DNA of 33,683 bases, taken from assembly GCA_004294445.1 (NCBI GenBank), contig REAZ01000036.1, forward strand, positions 1 through 33,683, read 5' to 3'. The notes beneath the pieces were generated by a model. The model was not told where the DNA came from. It worked only from the letters and a program-made list of their open reading frames with translations, and made no database searches. The DNA comes from Cytophagales bacterium (lineage in GTDB: Bacteria; Bacteroidota; Bacteroidia; Cytophagales; Thermoflexibacteraceae). Position 1 is the stretch's first letter. Each line of letters opens with the position of its first letter. This document shows, piece by piece, positions 7,634-15,932 of this stretch. A program made the position numbers and the translations under genes.

Positions 7634-10600
7634 TTAAAGGTTTCCTAAAAGAAATTCAATTTTGTTGATGGCTTGGTTGTAACCGTTGATTGTTTCCAAA
7701 TAATTTGCTTGGGTTATCAAAGACTGATTCAGTGCTTGGGCGTACTCGACATAGCTAATTTCCCCCTGCTGATAGGCTTTGCCTGATTGCTCTAAGAGTA
7801 ATTTTGCCGTTGCTAATGCACTATTTTCGTAGTATGCCAAGTTGGTCTGAAACTTCCTATACTCTTGTACGGCTTGGGCGTATTGGGTTTCGATGGCTCT
7901 CTGCGAAAATTCAAAGTTTGTGGTATTGAGTTGCTCTTGGACTTTTGCCGCTTGGATGCGTGCCTTTTGTGGCTTTGCCCAAAGCGGAACACTTAGCCCA
8001 AAATAAAATCCTTGAAAGCGTTTTGACCCGTTAAAAAATTGGTCTTTCCCGTCTATGATTTGAGTGCCTATGAGCGACTGATTAAAATAGCCCAACGTAA
8101 CATCGGGAAGTAATTTTGCTTTTTCTACGCCAATCGTTTTTTTAGCTATCTCTACCTGCTGTTGATTGAGGGTGAGTAGTGGGTTTTTGCTGGTGAGTTC
8201 TTCCCTATTATCTACAGGCGTAATCCGTTTTCTCATAGGTTCCGAAAGGACTAAAGAATCTTCTGTGTGCATCAAAAACTGTAATTGTCTTTGAAAAATA
8301 GCCATATCTGACTGATTTTGCATGAGTAACAGGTATGTTTGCTGCTGCTGATTTTCGGCGGCGGTTTGCTCTAAAAGCCGCCCTTCCCCTGTCCGATACC
8401 TAACCTTGGCTATTCTCACAAGGTCAAGAAATAAGCTATCTTGCTTTTGGAGTAGCTGCCTACGTGCCTGCAAAAAAAGCAGTTGATAATAGGCTATTTT
8501 TACTTGATACGTAAGGTCGTTTTGGGTAACAGCCAATTTGAGTTCGCTACCTCTTAGTTGTGCTTGCAACTGCTGGGCTTGCTTGTTCCATACAAAAAGA
8601 GGCATCGTTTGGTTAATGCTGAAGCTATTGTCAAATTTGATACTATTGTACTGCCCTGCCTGCCAAAGAACGCTCGCCTTGCCCATATCTGTAGCCGTTT
8701 TTCGCATTTCCTTACTCATGTCTATCTCATAATTTCCTGCTTTTATGGAAAGATTTTGGGTCAAAGACGTTTGAATAGCCGTTTCTAAGCTGATATTTTT
8801 TACTGCTGCGGTCTGCCCCCAACTAAGTTGCGGAAAGAAAAGCCCTAAGAAAGTTACCAATAAAATAGCTGACATAGAAGTAGGGATAGGCAATGATTTG
8901 CGTTTTTCAAAAAAATCTTCTATCAGTAAATACAAGGCAGGCAAGACAAACAGCGTGAGCAAGGTAGCTGAAAGCAAGCCACCAATGACCACCGTTGCCA
9001 AAGGTTTTTGCACTTCGCCACCTGCCCCTTGCGAAATAGCCATCGGGAGGAAGCCCAAACTTGCTACCGCCGCCGTCATCAAGATAGGACGTAAGCGGGT
9101 TTTTGCCCCTTCTATAATAATGTTTATTAGTTGTTGGTTGCTGGTTGTTTCCGCCGTTGTTTGTGTCCCGTCCGCCGTTGTCTGTGTCCCCACAGACGAC
9201 TCTCCTTCTGCCGTTGTTTGTGTCCCCACAAACGACTCCTCTTCTTTATTTTTCAAAAAATTAAACTCTGAAATCAGTACGATACCATTCAATACCGATA
9301 CGCCAAAAAGTGCAATAAAGCCCACACCCGCCGAAATGCTAAAAGGCATATCGCGTAGCCAAAGGGCAAAAATACCGCCAATGGCAGAAAGAGGAATGGC
9401 TGAAAAGATGAGCAAACTCTGACGCACCGACCTAAAAGTAAAATATAGAAGTACGAAAATTAAACCCAACGCAACAGGAACGGCAACTAATAACCTCGCT
9501 TTTGCCTCTTGTAGGTTCTCGAAACTGCCCCCATAAGTGATATAACAGCCTGCGGGCAATTTTAATTGTTTTTCTACTTTTTGCTGAATTTCGCCTACAA
9601 TACTTTCCACATCTCTCCCTCGCACATTAAAGGCTACAATGATACGCCGCTTTGCTCCGTCTCGCTGTACTTGATATACTCCTTCCTTAAATTCTACCTC
9701 GGCAAGCTGACTTAACGGAATTTGCTCATTTTTTGCATTGGTAATGAATAAGTTGCGCACATCTTCTATGCTTTGGCGGTTTTCTTTGGCAAGCCTCAGC
9801 ACCAAATCATAACGCCTATCGCCCTCATAAATAGTCCCTGCGGTGCTTCCCGCAAAGGCAATATTGAGCATACGGTTTGCTTCCTCGACAGACAAGCCAA
9901 ATTGGGCTATTTTTTCTCGGTCAAAACTTACTACCACTTGTTGCAAGCCTGTTACTTTTTCTACATACAAGTCTGACACGCCCTCTACAGGCTGAATCAC
10001 TTTCGCCAGCTTATCTGCCTCTCTTGCAAGGATGTCCAAATCTTCTCCGTAGATTTTCAAGACCGCATCTTGCTTTGCACCCGTCATTAGTTCATTAAAA
10101 CGCATTTGGATTGGTTGCTGAAAACTAAATGTAACCCCTGCAATGTTTTTATCTAATTTTGCTTGCATTTTTTCCGCTAATTCTTCTGTAGTAGTTGCAC
10201 TTGTCCATTCATTTTTTTCTTTCAAAATCACCATCATATCGCAAGACTCCAAAGGCATCGGGTCTGTAGGAATTTCCGAGGATCCAATTTTACCTACTAC
10301 CTCTTTGACTTCAGGGAAATTTTCTTTGAGAATATTAGCTATTTGCATAGAAACTTTTACTGTTTCGTCCAAAGCACTTCCTGCGGGAAGCCGCACTTCT
10401 ACAGCAAAATCTCCCTCGTCTAAGGTTGGAATAAATTCCCCACCCAAAGTGCGAAAAATACCCACACTGACCATAAACAATAAAACCGAAGCAAAAATAA
10501 TGAGCAAAGGTCTGCGTAATGCACCCTCGATGAGTGGCTTGTAGAATCTGTAGCAAAAAGCAATAATACGGTCAGAAACAGTAACTTTATGGGAAATATT

Positions 10601-12178
10601 TTTGCTCAAAAGCAAGGCGGAAATCATAGGGACGTAGGTAATAGACAAGATAAAAGCCCCCAAAATAGCGAAAGCAACGGTCTGTGCCATAGGTTTGAAC
10701 ATCTTGCCCTCGATGCCTACCAAAGTCAAAAGCGGCAAATAAACTATCATAATGATAATCTCACCAAAAGCGGCGGAATTACGAATTTTGACCGCCGAAA
10801 GATAAACTTCATTGTCCATTTCTGCTTGAGTGAGTCTTGCCCCAACCCCTGCCCCCTGCCCCAAAGGAGAAGTGGAAATTACCCTCTCCATTGGGGAGGG
10901 AAGGGTGGGGCGGTTATACAAGTGATGCAGCGTAGCCTCTACAATAATCACCGCCCCATCAACTATTAGCCCGAAGTCGATAGCACCCAAAGACATCAAG
11001 TTGCCCGAAACGCCAAAGAGATTCATCATCATTATCGCAAAAAGGAGGGCAAGCGGAATCACAGATGCCACTACCAAGCCCGCCCGCAAGTTGCCCAGCA
11101 TCAGCACCAAGACAAAAATGACAATGAGCGCGCCTTCCATCAGGTTTGTGCCTACAGTTTTAATGGCACTATTCACCAATTTTGTTCTGTCCAAAAATGC
11201 TTCTATGACAATTCCTTCGGGTAGCGTTTTCTCTATTTGCAGCATACGTGCCTTCACTTTGGTAATCACGCTTGAGGAGTTTTCCCCTTTGAGCATCATC
11301 ACTATTCCGCCTACTACTTCGCCTTCGTTGTTGCGCGTCATTGCTCCGTAGCGGACAGCGTTGCCGAACTGCACTTTGGCAATATCACGCATAAAAATAG
11401 GTAAACCGTTTGCCGCCGCCTTCACTACTATTTTCTCGATGTCTTCTAATGAGTTAATCAAGCCTTCGCTCCGAATGAAATAGGCTGTCGGTCTTTTGTC
11501 TATGTATGAGCCACCTGTATTTTGATTGTTTTTCTCCAATGCCGTAAACAAATCGCTGATAGTCAGGTTCATACTTCGCAGTTTTTCGGGATTGATTGCT
11601 ATTTCGTACTGCTTTACGTAGCCACCAAAGCTACTCACATCTGCCACACCTTCAGTGCCGAGCATCTGCCTACGCACTATCCAATCCTGAATCGTACGGA
11701 GTTCGTTGAGCGAATATTTACTTTCATATCCTTTTTTAGGGCGGATAATGTATTGGTAAATTTCTCCCAAACCTGTGGTAATAGGCATTAATTCGGGGCT
11801 GCCCACGCCTACAGGAATTTTCTGCTGTGCCTGCTGCAAGCGTTCAAAAACCTGATTTCTTGCCCAAAAAACATCTATATCTTCCTTGAAAACAATGGTA
11901 ACAACTGATAAGCCGAAACGAGAAATAGAACGCATTTCGTCTATGCTCGGAATAGTTGCCATCGTAAGTTCGATGGGAAAAGTAATGAGTCTTTCCACTT
12001 CTTGGGCTGCCAAAGAAGGGCTGTAGGTAATAATCTGGACTTGATTATTGGTGATGTCTGGTACTGCATCTATAGGCAACTGCGTAAGGGAATACCCTCC
12101 CCATAGTATCCACGCTAACGTGAAAATGCCTATAATGAGCTTGTTGTGGATAGAAAAATGAATGATTTTATCTAACAT
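7634..12178 (-). CDS. CzcA/CusA-type heavy-metal RND pump fused to a TolC-type outer-membrane factor
   Basis: A 1514-residue protein. Residues 1 to about 1095 are a full heavy-metal RND permease: two large periplasmic loops, twelve helices, and the TM4 motif DFGLIVDGAVIIVE with the acidic residues of divalent-cation exporters such as CzcA. That suggests zinc, cobalt, cadmium or nickel rather than copper. Residues about 1102-1514 are a TolC/CzcC-like domain (SLETAIQTSLTQNLSIKAGNYE ... coiled-coil repeats). They begin with a complete signal-peptide-like segment (MSAILLVTFLGLFFPQLSWG, Met1102 at 8875). RND-TolC fusions are known in Bacteroidota. Two in-frame repeat insertions lie in the predicted cytoplasmic TM4-TM5 loop (about residues 421-446) and TM10-TM11 loop (about 982-1008). 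The reading frame is intact throughout. The adaptor gene follows on the same strand. Confidence 0.96.
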   Translation of the reverse strand: MLDKIIHFSIHNKLIIGIFTLAWILWGGYSLTQLPIDAVPDITNNQVQIITYSPSLAAQEVERLITFPIELTMATIPSIDEMRSISRFGLSVVTIVFKEDIDVFWARNQVFERLQQAQQKIPVGVGSPELMPITTGLGEIYQYIIRPKKGYESKYSLNELRTIQDWIVRRQMLGTEGVADVSSFGGYVKQYEIAINPEKLRSMNLTISDLFTALEKNNQNTGGSYIDKRPTAYFIRSEGLINSLEDIEKIVVKAAANGLPIFMRDIAKVQFGNAVRYGAMTRNNEGEVVGGIVMMLKGENSSSVITKVKARMLQIEKTLPEGIVIEAFLDRTKLVNSAIKTVGTNLMEGALIVIFVLVLMLGNLRAGLVVASVIPLALLFAIMMMNLFGVSGNLMSLGAIDFGLIVDGAVIIVEATLHHLYNRPTLPSPMERVISTSPLGQGAGVGARLTQAEMDNEVYLSAVKIRNSAAFGEIIIMIVYLPLLTLVGIEGKMFKPMAQTVAFAILGAFILSITYVPMISALLLSKNISHKVTVSDRIIAFCYRFYKPLIEGALRRPLLIIFASVLLFMVSVGIFRTLGGEFIPTLDEGDFAVEVRLPAGSALDETVKVSMQIANILKENFPEVKEVVGKIGSSEIPTDPMPLESCDMMVILKEKNEWTSATTTEELAEKMQAKLDKNIAGVTFSFQQPIQMRFNELMTGAKQDAVLKIYGEDLDILAREADKLAKVIQPVEGVSDLYVEKVTGLQQVVVSFDREKIAQFGLSVEEANRMLNIAFAGSTAGTIYEGDRRYDLVLRLAKENRQSIEDVRNLFITNAKNEQIPLSQLAEVEFKEGVYQVQRDGAKRRIIVAFNVRGRDVESIVGEIQQKVEKQLKLPAGCYITYGGSFENLQEAKARLLVAVPVALGLIFVLLYFTFRSVRQSLLIFSAIPLSAIGGIFALWLRDMPFSISAGVGFIALFGVSVLNGIVLISEFNFLKNKEEESFVGTQTTAEGESSVGTQTTADGTQTTAETTSNQQLINIIIEGAKTRLRPILMTAAVASLGFLPMAISQGAGGEVQKPLATVVIGGLLSATLLTLFVLPALYLLIEDFFEKRKSLPIPTSMSAILLVTFLGLFFPQLSWGQTAAVKNISLETAIQTSLTQNLSIKAGNYEIDMSKEMRKTATDMGKASVLWQAGQYNSIKFDNSFSINQTMPLFVWNKQAQQLQAQLRGSELKLAVTQNDLTYQVKIAYYQLLFLQARRQLLQKQDSLFLDLVRIAKVRYRTGEGRLLEQTAAENQQQQTYLLLMQNQSDMAIFQRQLQFLMHTEDSLVLSEPMRKRITPVDNREELTSKNPLLTLNQQQVEIAKKTIGVEKAKLLPDVTLGYFNQSLIGTQIIDGKDQFFNGSKRFQGFYFGLSVPLWAKPQKARIQAAKVQEQLNTTNFEFSQRAIETQYAQAVQEYRKFQTNLAYYENSALATAKLLLEQSGKAYQQGEISYVEYAQALNQSLITQANYLETINGYNQAINKIEFLLGNL
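9156..9236. repeat. tandem 24-nt palindromes inside the RND pump gene
   Basis: Two complete 10-4-10 hairpins are present. One has arms 9177-9186 and 9191-9200 (GTTGTCTGTG, loop TCCC). The other has arms 9213-9222 and 9227-9236 (GTTGTTTGTG, loop TCCC). Half a third copy is at 9156-9169. On the coding strand each unit encodes S-(S/F)-VGTQTTA. The C/T difference in one arm is matched by G/A in the other, so pairing is kept. The stretch falls in the predicted TM10-TM11 cytoplasmic loop. Confidence 0.9.
10843..10917. repeat. C/G-rich palindromic element inserted in frame in the RND pump gene
   Basis: A strongly C/G-skewed block in an AT-rich gene contains the hairpin CCCTCTCC (10882-10889), loop ATT, GGGGAGGG (10893-10900). 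Beside it is a CCCCTG/CCCCAAAGGAG stretch. It encodes Pro/Gly-rich text (RPTLPSPMERVIS, GQGAGVGAR) unlike the surrounding pump and sits in the predicted TM4-TM5 cytoplasmic loop. Related elements lie at 14797-14886 and 31620-31648. Confidence 0.75.
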
Positions 12179-12210
12179 AAAAATGAATTGTTTGATTGTT
12201 TATAAATATG

Positions 12211-12316
12211 GTCTGACCGAAAGTCTGCACCATAGATTATTTTAGTAAGAAGCGGGTCAGACCTACGGTACAGACCATTTCATGCAAAATACATACATAC
12301 AGACCTGCGGTCAGAC
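12211..12316. repeat. degenerate GTCTGACCG inverted-repeat cluster upstream of the RND pump gene
   Basis: The arm GTCTGACCGAAAGTCTG at 12211-12227 pairs with CAGACCTGCGGTCAGAC at 12300-12316, with 15 of 17 positions complementary. A further related stretch (GGTCAGACCTACGG, about 12255-12268) lies between. The same arm sequence forms the 21-bp inverted repeat at 24977-25025, so this is a second, decayed member of a dispersed family. It fills most of the 239-base gap between the His-rich gene and the pump gene. Confidence 0.75.
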
Positions 12317-12417
12317 GAGCAATAAACTTATTTTTTAGTGCATTGGAAAGTCAGTTTTTTTATGCGGTATGCAATAAGTGCTATCACATGAAAAACTGAG
12401 TTTAACAGAGAAAGAAA

Positions 12418-12828
12418 TTAGGCGAACCTTGGCGGCTGCCAAATGGAAAGATGAAAAGAAGGAAAATAATTGTCTTGATAAGTAGTTTTGTGGCTATCAA
12501 GCATCTCTATATTCACTATTCTGAAGTCCCAAGAAAAAAAAGGTGGTGAAGTAAATAAAAAGCTAATAGTTGCTGTAGTGCTTTGATTAGAGGCATTATG
12601 GAACGGCAAACCTCCATGTTCGTTACTGTCCGTATGCTCGTGCTTTTTGTCTAAGTAATGCAAAACCAAGAACTCCACAAAATTAATATCTTCTTTATGA
12701 ACGATTTGGTGATGTGAGAAATGGCTGAGTAGGTTATTTATTTTGTATAACTCTATGAGTTTGCTGCTTGGCACAAAACTAATTGCCAAGAATTGCAGAC
12801 AAAATACATAGGTAAGGAGTTTTTTCAT
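12418..12828 (-). CDS. small His-rich exported protein heading the metal-efflux cluster
   Basis: A 136-residue protein with an N-terminal hydrophobic export signal (MKKLLTYVFCLQFLAISFVP). It has two histidine-rich stretches: HFSHHQIVHKED at about 37-48 and HYLDKKHEHTDSNEHGG at about 57-73, followed by LPFHN. A small exported His-rich protein often precedes CzcA-type pump genes in Bacteroidota. A periplasmic metal-binding or sensing role is inferred only from the histidines and the position. It is on the same strand as the pump, 239 bases upstream, and the gap contains repeats. A candidate -7 box lies 20 bases before the start. I do not recognise a named family. Confidence 0.7.
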   Translation of the reverse strand: MKKLLTYVFCLQFLAISFVPSSKLIELYKINNLLSHFSHHQIVHKEDINFVEFLVLHYLDKKHEHTDSNEHGGLPFHNASNQSTTATISFLFTSPPFFSWDFRIVNIEMLDSHKTTYQDNYFPSFHLSIWQPPRFA

Positions 12829-12847
12829 TGCTCACACATTTATACTG

Positions 12848-12855
12848 CAAAAATA
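12848..12855 (-). promoter_or_regulatory. -7 box (TATTTTTG) upstream of the His-rich gene
   Basis: On the minus strand the sequence TATTTTTG fits TAnnTTTG and ends 20 bases before the ATG at 12828, a spacing similar to that of the hisIE and rsgA boxes. No -33 TTTG is seen at the usual distance. Confidence 0.4.
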
Positions 12856-12988
12856 GAGATTTTGAATGAATAGTTCCTACTTGTGCAAAAAAAAATAAAA
12901 TAATTCGTTTCTTTATTGCACAGTTCAAAGATTTTGCCTAAAATTCAGTCTGTAAATATCTCAACGATTAATCTTTGCTATTTTCACT

Positions 12989-14791
12989 ATGGTCATCAAT
13001 AACACAGAACCTCTCTTAATAGAAACTGCTTGGGAAGTCTGCAACCAAGTAGGCGGCATTTATACCGTTATCCGCAGCAAAGTGCCTGCAATGGTAGAGA
13101 AGTGGGGCGACCGCTATTGCCTCTTAGGTCCGTATATGCCTCCGAATGTATTAGCCGAATTTGAGCCTTCAGATGACTACAGCCACCCGCTTGGCAGGGC
13201 TGTCCTCAAGATGCGGCAGGCGGGCTTTGAAGTGCAGTATGGCTATTGGCTTGTTACGGGCAGACCTTTGGTAGCTCTTTTTAGTCCGTTTAGTGTCTAT
13301 AATCGTTTGGGGCAGATAAAGTTCGAACTCTGGGACCACCACGGCATAGGCACGCCCAATGATGTGGATTTGATAGACCAAGTAGTATCGGTAGGCTATC
13401 AAATCAAGGAGTTTTTCCGCTTTTTGGCAGATGGGGAAACTACGCAAAAGCCAATTATTGCTCACTTTCACGAATGGATGGCAGGAACACCTATTCCCGA
13501 AATGAGAAGATTAGGCTTACCTGTCCAAATTGTTTTTACCACGCACGCTACTATTTTGGGGCGATATTTGGCGATGAACGACCCTAATTTTTATAATCAT
13601 CTGCCTTTTTATGACCCCGCCAAAGAAGCAAAACATTTTAACATAGAACCTTCGGCTGCTATAGAAAGGGCTGCGGCACATGGCTCTCATGTATTTACTA
13701 CGGTTAGTGATGTTACCAACCAAGAGTGTATTTACTTGCTTGGGCGAAAGTGCGATTTAATTTTGCCAAACGGACTCAACATAGAACGCTTTGTCGCCTT
13801 GCACGAGTTTCAAAACTTGCACAAAGAATATAAAGAGCAGATTAATCAGTTTGTAATGGGGCATTTTTTCCACAATTACAAATTCGATTTGGATAAAACA
13901 CTGTTTTTCTTCACTTCGGGGCGTTATGAATACCGCAACAAAGGCTTTGATGTTACGCTGGAGGCATTGGCTCGCCTGAATGGGCTGATGCGACTCTACA
14001 ATATCGACAAGACGATAGTGATGTTTTTTGTAACGAAAAGACCGTATTACAGCATCAATCCTGCCGCTTTGCAGTCAAGGGCGATGCTTACTGAAATTCG
14101 ACAAACTTGCGATGCCATCACGAAGCAAGTAGGCGAAAGAATGTTCTATGAAGTAGCAGCAGGGGTAGCCCCTAAGCTCCCCGCCCTCAACGAATTTATA
14201 GATGAATATTGGAGATTACGCCTAAGAAGGTCTGTGCAGTCTTGGCGAACTTCGCAGCTACCAATAGTAGTTACGCACAACCTCATAGATGATGACAAAG
14301 ACGAAATCTTAAATTTTCTACGGGCTGCCAACTTGGTAAATAATGCTTATGATAAGGTAAAAATCGTGTATCACCCTGATTTTATCACCACTTCAAGCCC
14401 ACTTTTTGGCATGGATTACGGTCAGTTTGTCAGAGGTTGTCATCTTGGTGTTTTCCCAAGTTATTATGAGCCTTGGGGCTATACGCCTTTGGAAAGCAAT
14501 GCAAGCGGTGTGCCTTCTATCACGAGCGATCTTTCGGGCTACGGTGATTATATTCTCAAAAATATTCCCGACCACCAAAATAAAGGAATGTACGTGGTAA
14601 AACGCCATAACAAAAGTTTTGATGAAGCAGCCAATGAGCTAACAGAGCAGATGTTCTCTTTTGTCCAACTCTCTCGCAGGGAGCGTATTCAGCAGCGAAA
14701 CCGCACCGAATCGGCTTCTGTAGAGTTCGATTGGAAAAATTTAGGTGTCTATTACGAAAGGGCTTATGCCTTAGCAATGGAAAGAAGGTAA
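12989..14791 (+). CDS. glycogen synthase of the eukaryotic type (glycosyltransferase family 3)
   Basis: A 600-residue enzyme that would extend alpha-1,4-glucan from a nucleotide-sugar donor. The N-terminus ETAWEVCNQVGGIYTVIRSK is the hallmark of GT3 (GYS/Gsy) enzymes rather than bacterial GlgA (GT5). The C-terminal Rossmann domain has SYYEPWGYTPLESNASGVPS, containing the catalytic-region glutamates. Near the end RRERIQQRNRTES (from Arg563) matches the arginine-rich helix through which glucose-6-phosphate activates yeast and animal enzymes (pattern RRxRxxxRxR). The phosphorylated N- and C-terminal tails of animal enzymes are absent. GT3 enzymes are known in some Bacteroidota. No other glycogen gene is adjacent. 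The start at ATG 12989 is 8 codons before the conserved motif. Confidence 0.95.
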   Translation: MVINNTEPLLIETAWEVCNQVGGIYTVIRSKVPAMVEKWGDRYCLLGPYMPPNVLAEFEPSDDYSHPLGRAVLKMRQAGFEVQYGYWLVTGRPLVALFSPFSVYNRLGQIKFELWDHHGIGTPNDVDLIDQVVSVGYQIKEFFRFLADGETTQKPIIAHFHEWMAGTPIPEMRRLGLPVQIVFTTHATILGRYLAMNDPNFYNHLPFYDPAKEAKHFNIEPSAAIERAAAHGSHVFTTVSDVTNQECIYLLGRKCDLILPNGLNIERFVALHEFQNLHKEYKEQINQFVMGHFFHNYKFDLDKTLFFFTSGRYEYRNKGFDVTLEALARLNGLMRLYNIDKTIVMFFVTKRPYYSINPAALQSRAMLTEIRQTCDAITKQVGERMFYEVAAGVAPKLPALNEFIDEYWRLRLRRSVQSWRTSQLPIVVTHNLIDDDKDEILNFLRAANLVNNAYDKVKIVYHPDFITTSSPLFGMDYGQFVRGCHLGVFPSYYEPWGYTPLESNASGVPSITSDLSGYGDYILKNIPDHQNKGMYVVKRHNKSFDEAANELTEQMFSFVQLSRRERIQQRNRTESASVEFDWKNLGVYYERAYALAMERR

Positions 14792-14796
14792 ATTTA

Positions 14797-14886
14797 TATT
14801 TCCCTTTTGAAGTCGTAAGTTTTATATTCCCTCCTTTGGAGTTGGAATTTTCATATTTCCCCCTTCGGAGGGGGCAGGGGGAGGTA
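14797..14886. repeat. three graded copies of a C/G-rich palindromic element between two genes
   Basis: Three related stretches follow one another at about 27-base spacing: TATTTCCCTTTTGAAG, then TATTCCCTCCTTTGGAG, then TATTTCCCCCTTCGGAG. The last forms a hairpin (CCCCCT 14859-14864, loop TCGG, AGGGGG 14869-14874) followed by CAGGGGGAGG. The same CCCCCT-TNGG-AGGGGG hairpin occurs inside the DUF2126 gene. It lies between the glycogen synthase stop and the start at 14900. Confidence 0.7.
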
Positions 14887-14899
14887 AAAATATCATTAT

Positions 14900-15904
14900 A
14901 TGAACATCAAACAATTAATTTTTTACTTCCTATTTCTTTTTTGCGCTTACTTGCCGAGCTATGCCCAAGAGGTAAGAGAACATCAATACCTACATTTGAT
15001 AGGGACATTGGGAAAAATTCCTGTAACAATGGACTTAGAAATTGTAGGTGATGCGGCAAGCGGGCGGTTTTATTTCAACAAAATGGGACAGCCTATTTAC
15101 CTTGATGATGGCGATTTTGATGCAGAAATTCCTAATTTTGGCAAAGAAAATATTTGGTTATCAGAAACTTATGGTAAATGGGAAGGAAAACTTAAGAAAG
15201 ACAAGCTATCGGGCATCTGGACTTCGGCAGACGGAAAAAAACAACTCCCTTTTACCCTCGTTGAAAACTATGCCCAAAGTGCGCAAATGATTGTTCTCCG
15301 ATTCGATAATGCCCTTAATCCAAATGCTGCTACTAAAGTAAAGGCAAGCCTGCACTACCCAACCACTACCAAAAATGGAGAGGTACTTCGCCAACTCAAA
15401 AATGAGATAGGGAAAACCGCCGTAGGGATAGCCATGCCAAACAAAGCACTTATCAACACATTCAAATTTGGGGTGCTGGATAAATTTGAAAAAGACAAAG
15501 ATATCAAAGAAACGACCGTAGAAACGACCATCTTTCTCAATGAAAGTAACTTACTCACTATCAGTGTTTTTCAAAGTGGAAAGAATCAAAAGGGAGAGGC
15601 AGCGGGCATCATTCGCAGCAATTACCACACTTGGGACTTGCTCACAGGTAACGAACTTACCGCCAAAGAGATTTTTGTAGAAAATTATGAAACTAATTTA
15701 GAAGACATTGCCCAAGAGGTAATCAGAAGAGATTACGAAGGCAAAGTATTTGGCAGCATCCTACCCCACAAATTTGGTATTTTGAAGGGAGGTATGATGT
15801 TTTTTGCCGAAAATGCCAATATCATCACCGAAATTTTTGTCCCCTATTCCCAACTAAAGCCTATACTGAAGAAGAACTCCCCAATAGAGGCTTTAGTAAA
15901 ATAA
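14900..15904 (+). CDS. exported protein with C-terminal DUF3298/RsiV-like domain
   Basis: A 334-residue protein with signal peptide MNIKQLIFYFLFLFCAYLPS followed by YAQ, a Bacteroidota-style cleavage site. Residues about 25-125 are a beta-rich region (HLIGTLGKIPVTMDLEIVG, SGIWTSADGKKQLPFTL) of unknown role. Residues about 200-330 resemble the DUF4163/DUF3298 module of PdaC/RsiV-type proteins (YHTWDLLTGNELTAKEIF ... MFFAENANIITEIFVPYSQL). That module binds peptidoglycan or lysozyme in some Gram-positive proteins. The function here is unknown; an envelope role is inference. It lies 108 bases after the glycogen synthase gene on the same strand, but the repeat cluster between them makes an operon uncertain. 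Confidence 0.8.
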   Translation: MNIKQLIFYFLFLFCAYLPSYAQEVREHQYLHLIGTLGKIPVTMDLEIVGDAASGRFYFNKMGQPIYLDDGDFDAEIPNFGKENIWLSETYGKWEGKLKKDKLSGIWTSADGKKQLPFTLVENYAQSAQMIVLRFDNALNPNAATKVKASLHYPTTTKNGEVLRQLKNEIGKTAVGIAMPNKALINTFKFGVLDKFEKDKDIKETTVETTIFLNESNLLTISVFQSGKNQKGEAAGIIRSNYHTWDLLTGNELTAKEIFVENYETNLEDIAQEVIRRDYEGKVFGSILPHKFGILKGGMMFFAENANIITEIFVPYSQLKPILKKNSPIEALVK

Positions 15905-15932
15905 CCTACAGCTAACTTCGTAGCGGAGTAAT

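Noticed and set aside
9156..9236. Possible CRISPR-like array
   Set aside because: Repeats are only two to three, units are palindromic, spacers are short and similar to each other, and the region is inside an intact coding frame with no cas gene nearby.
8898..9422. A 174-codon plus-strand ORF across the pump gene
   Set aside because: It is antisense to a fully conserved RND region; its repeated CVPSAVVCVP text is just the reverse reading of the palindromic units.
12211..12316. Possible attachment site or insertion-sequence ends
   Set aside because: No integrase or transposase and no flanking target duplication is visible; a dispersed palindromic repeat explains it better.
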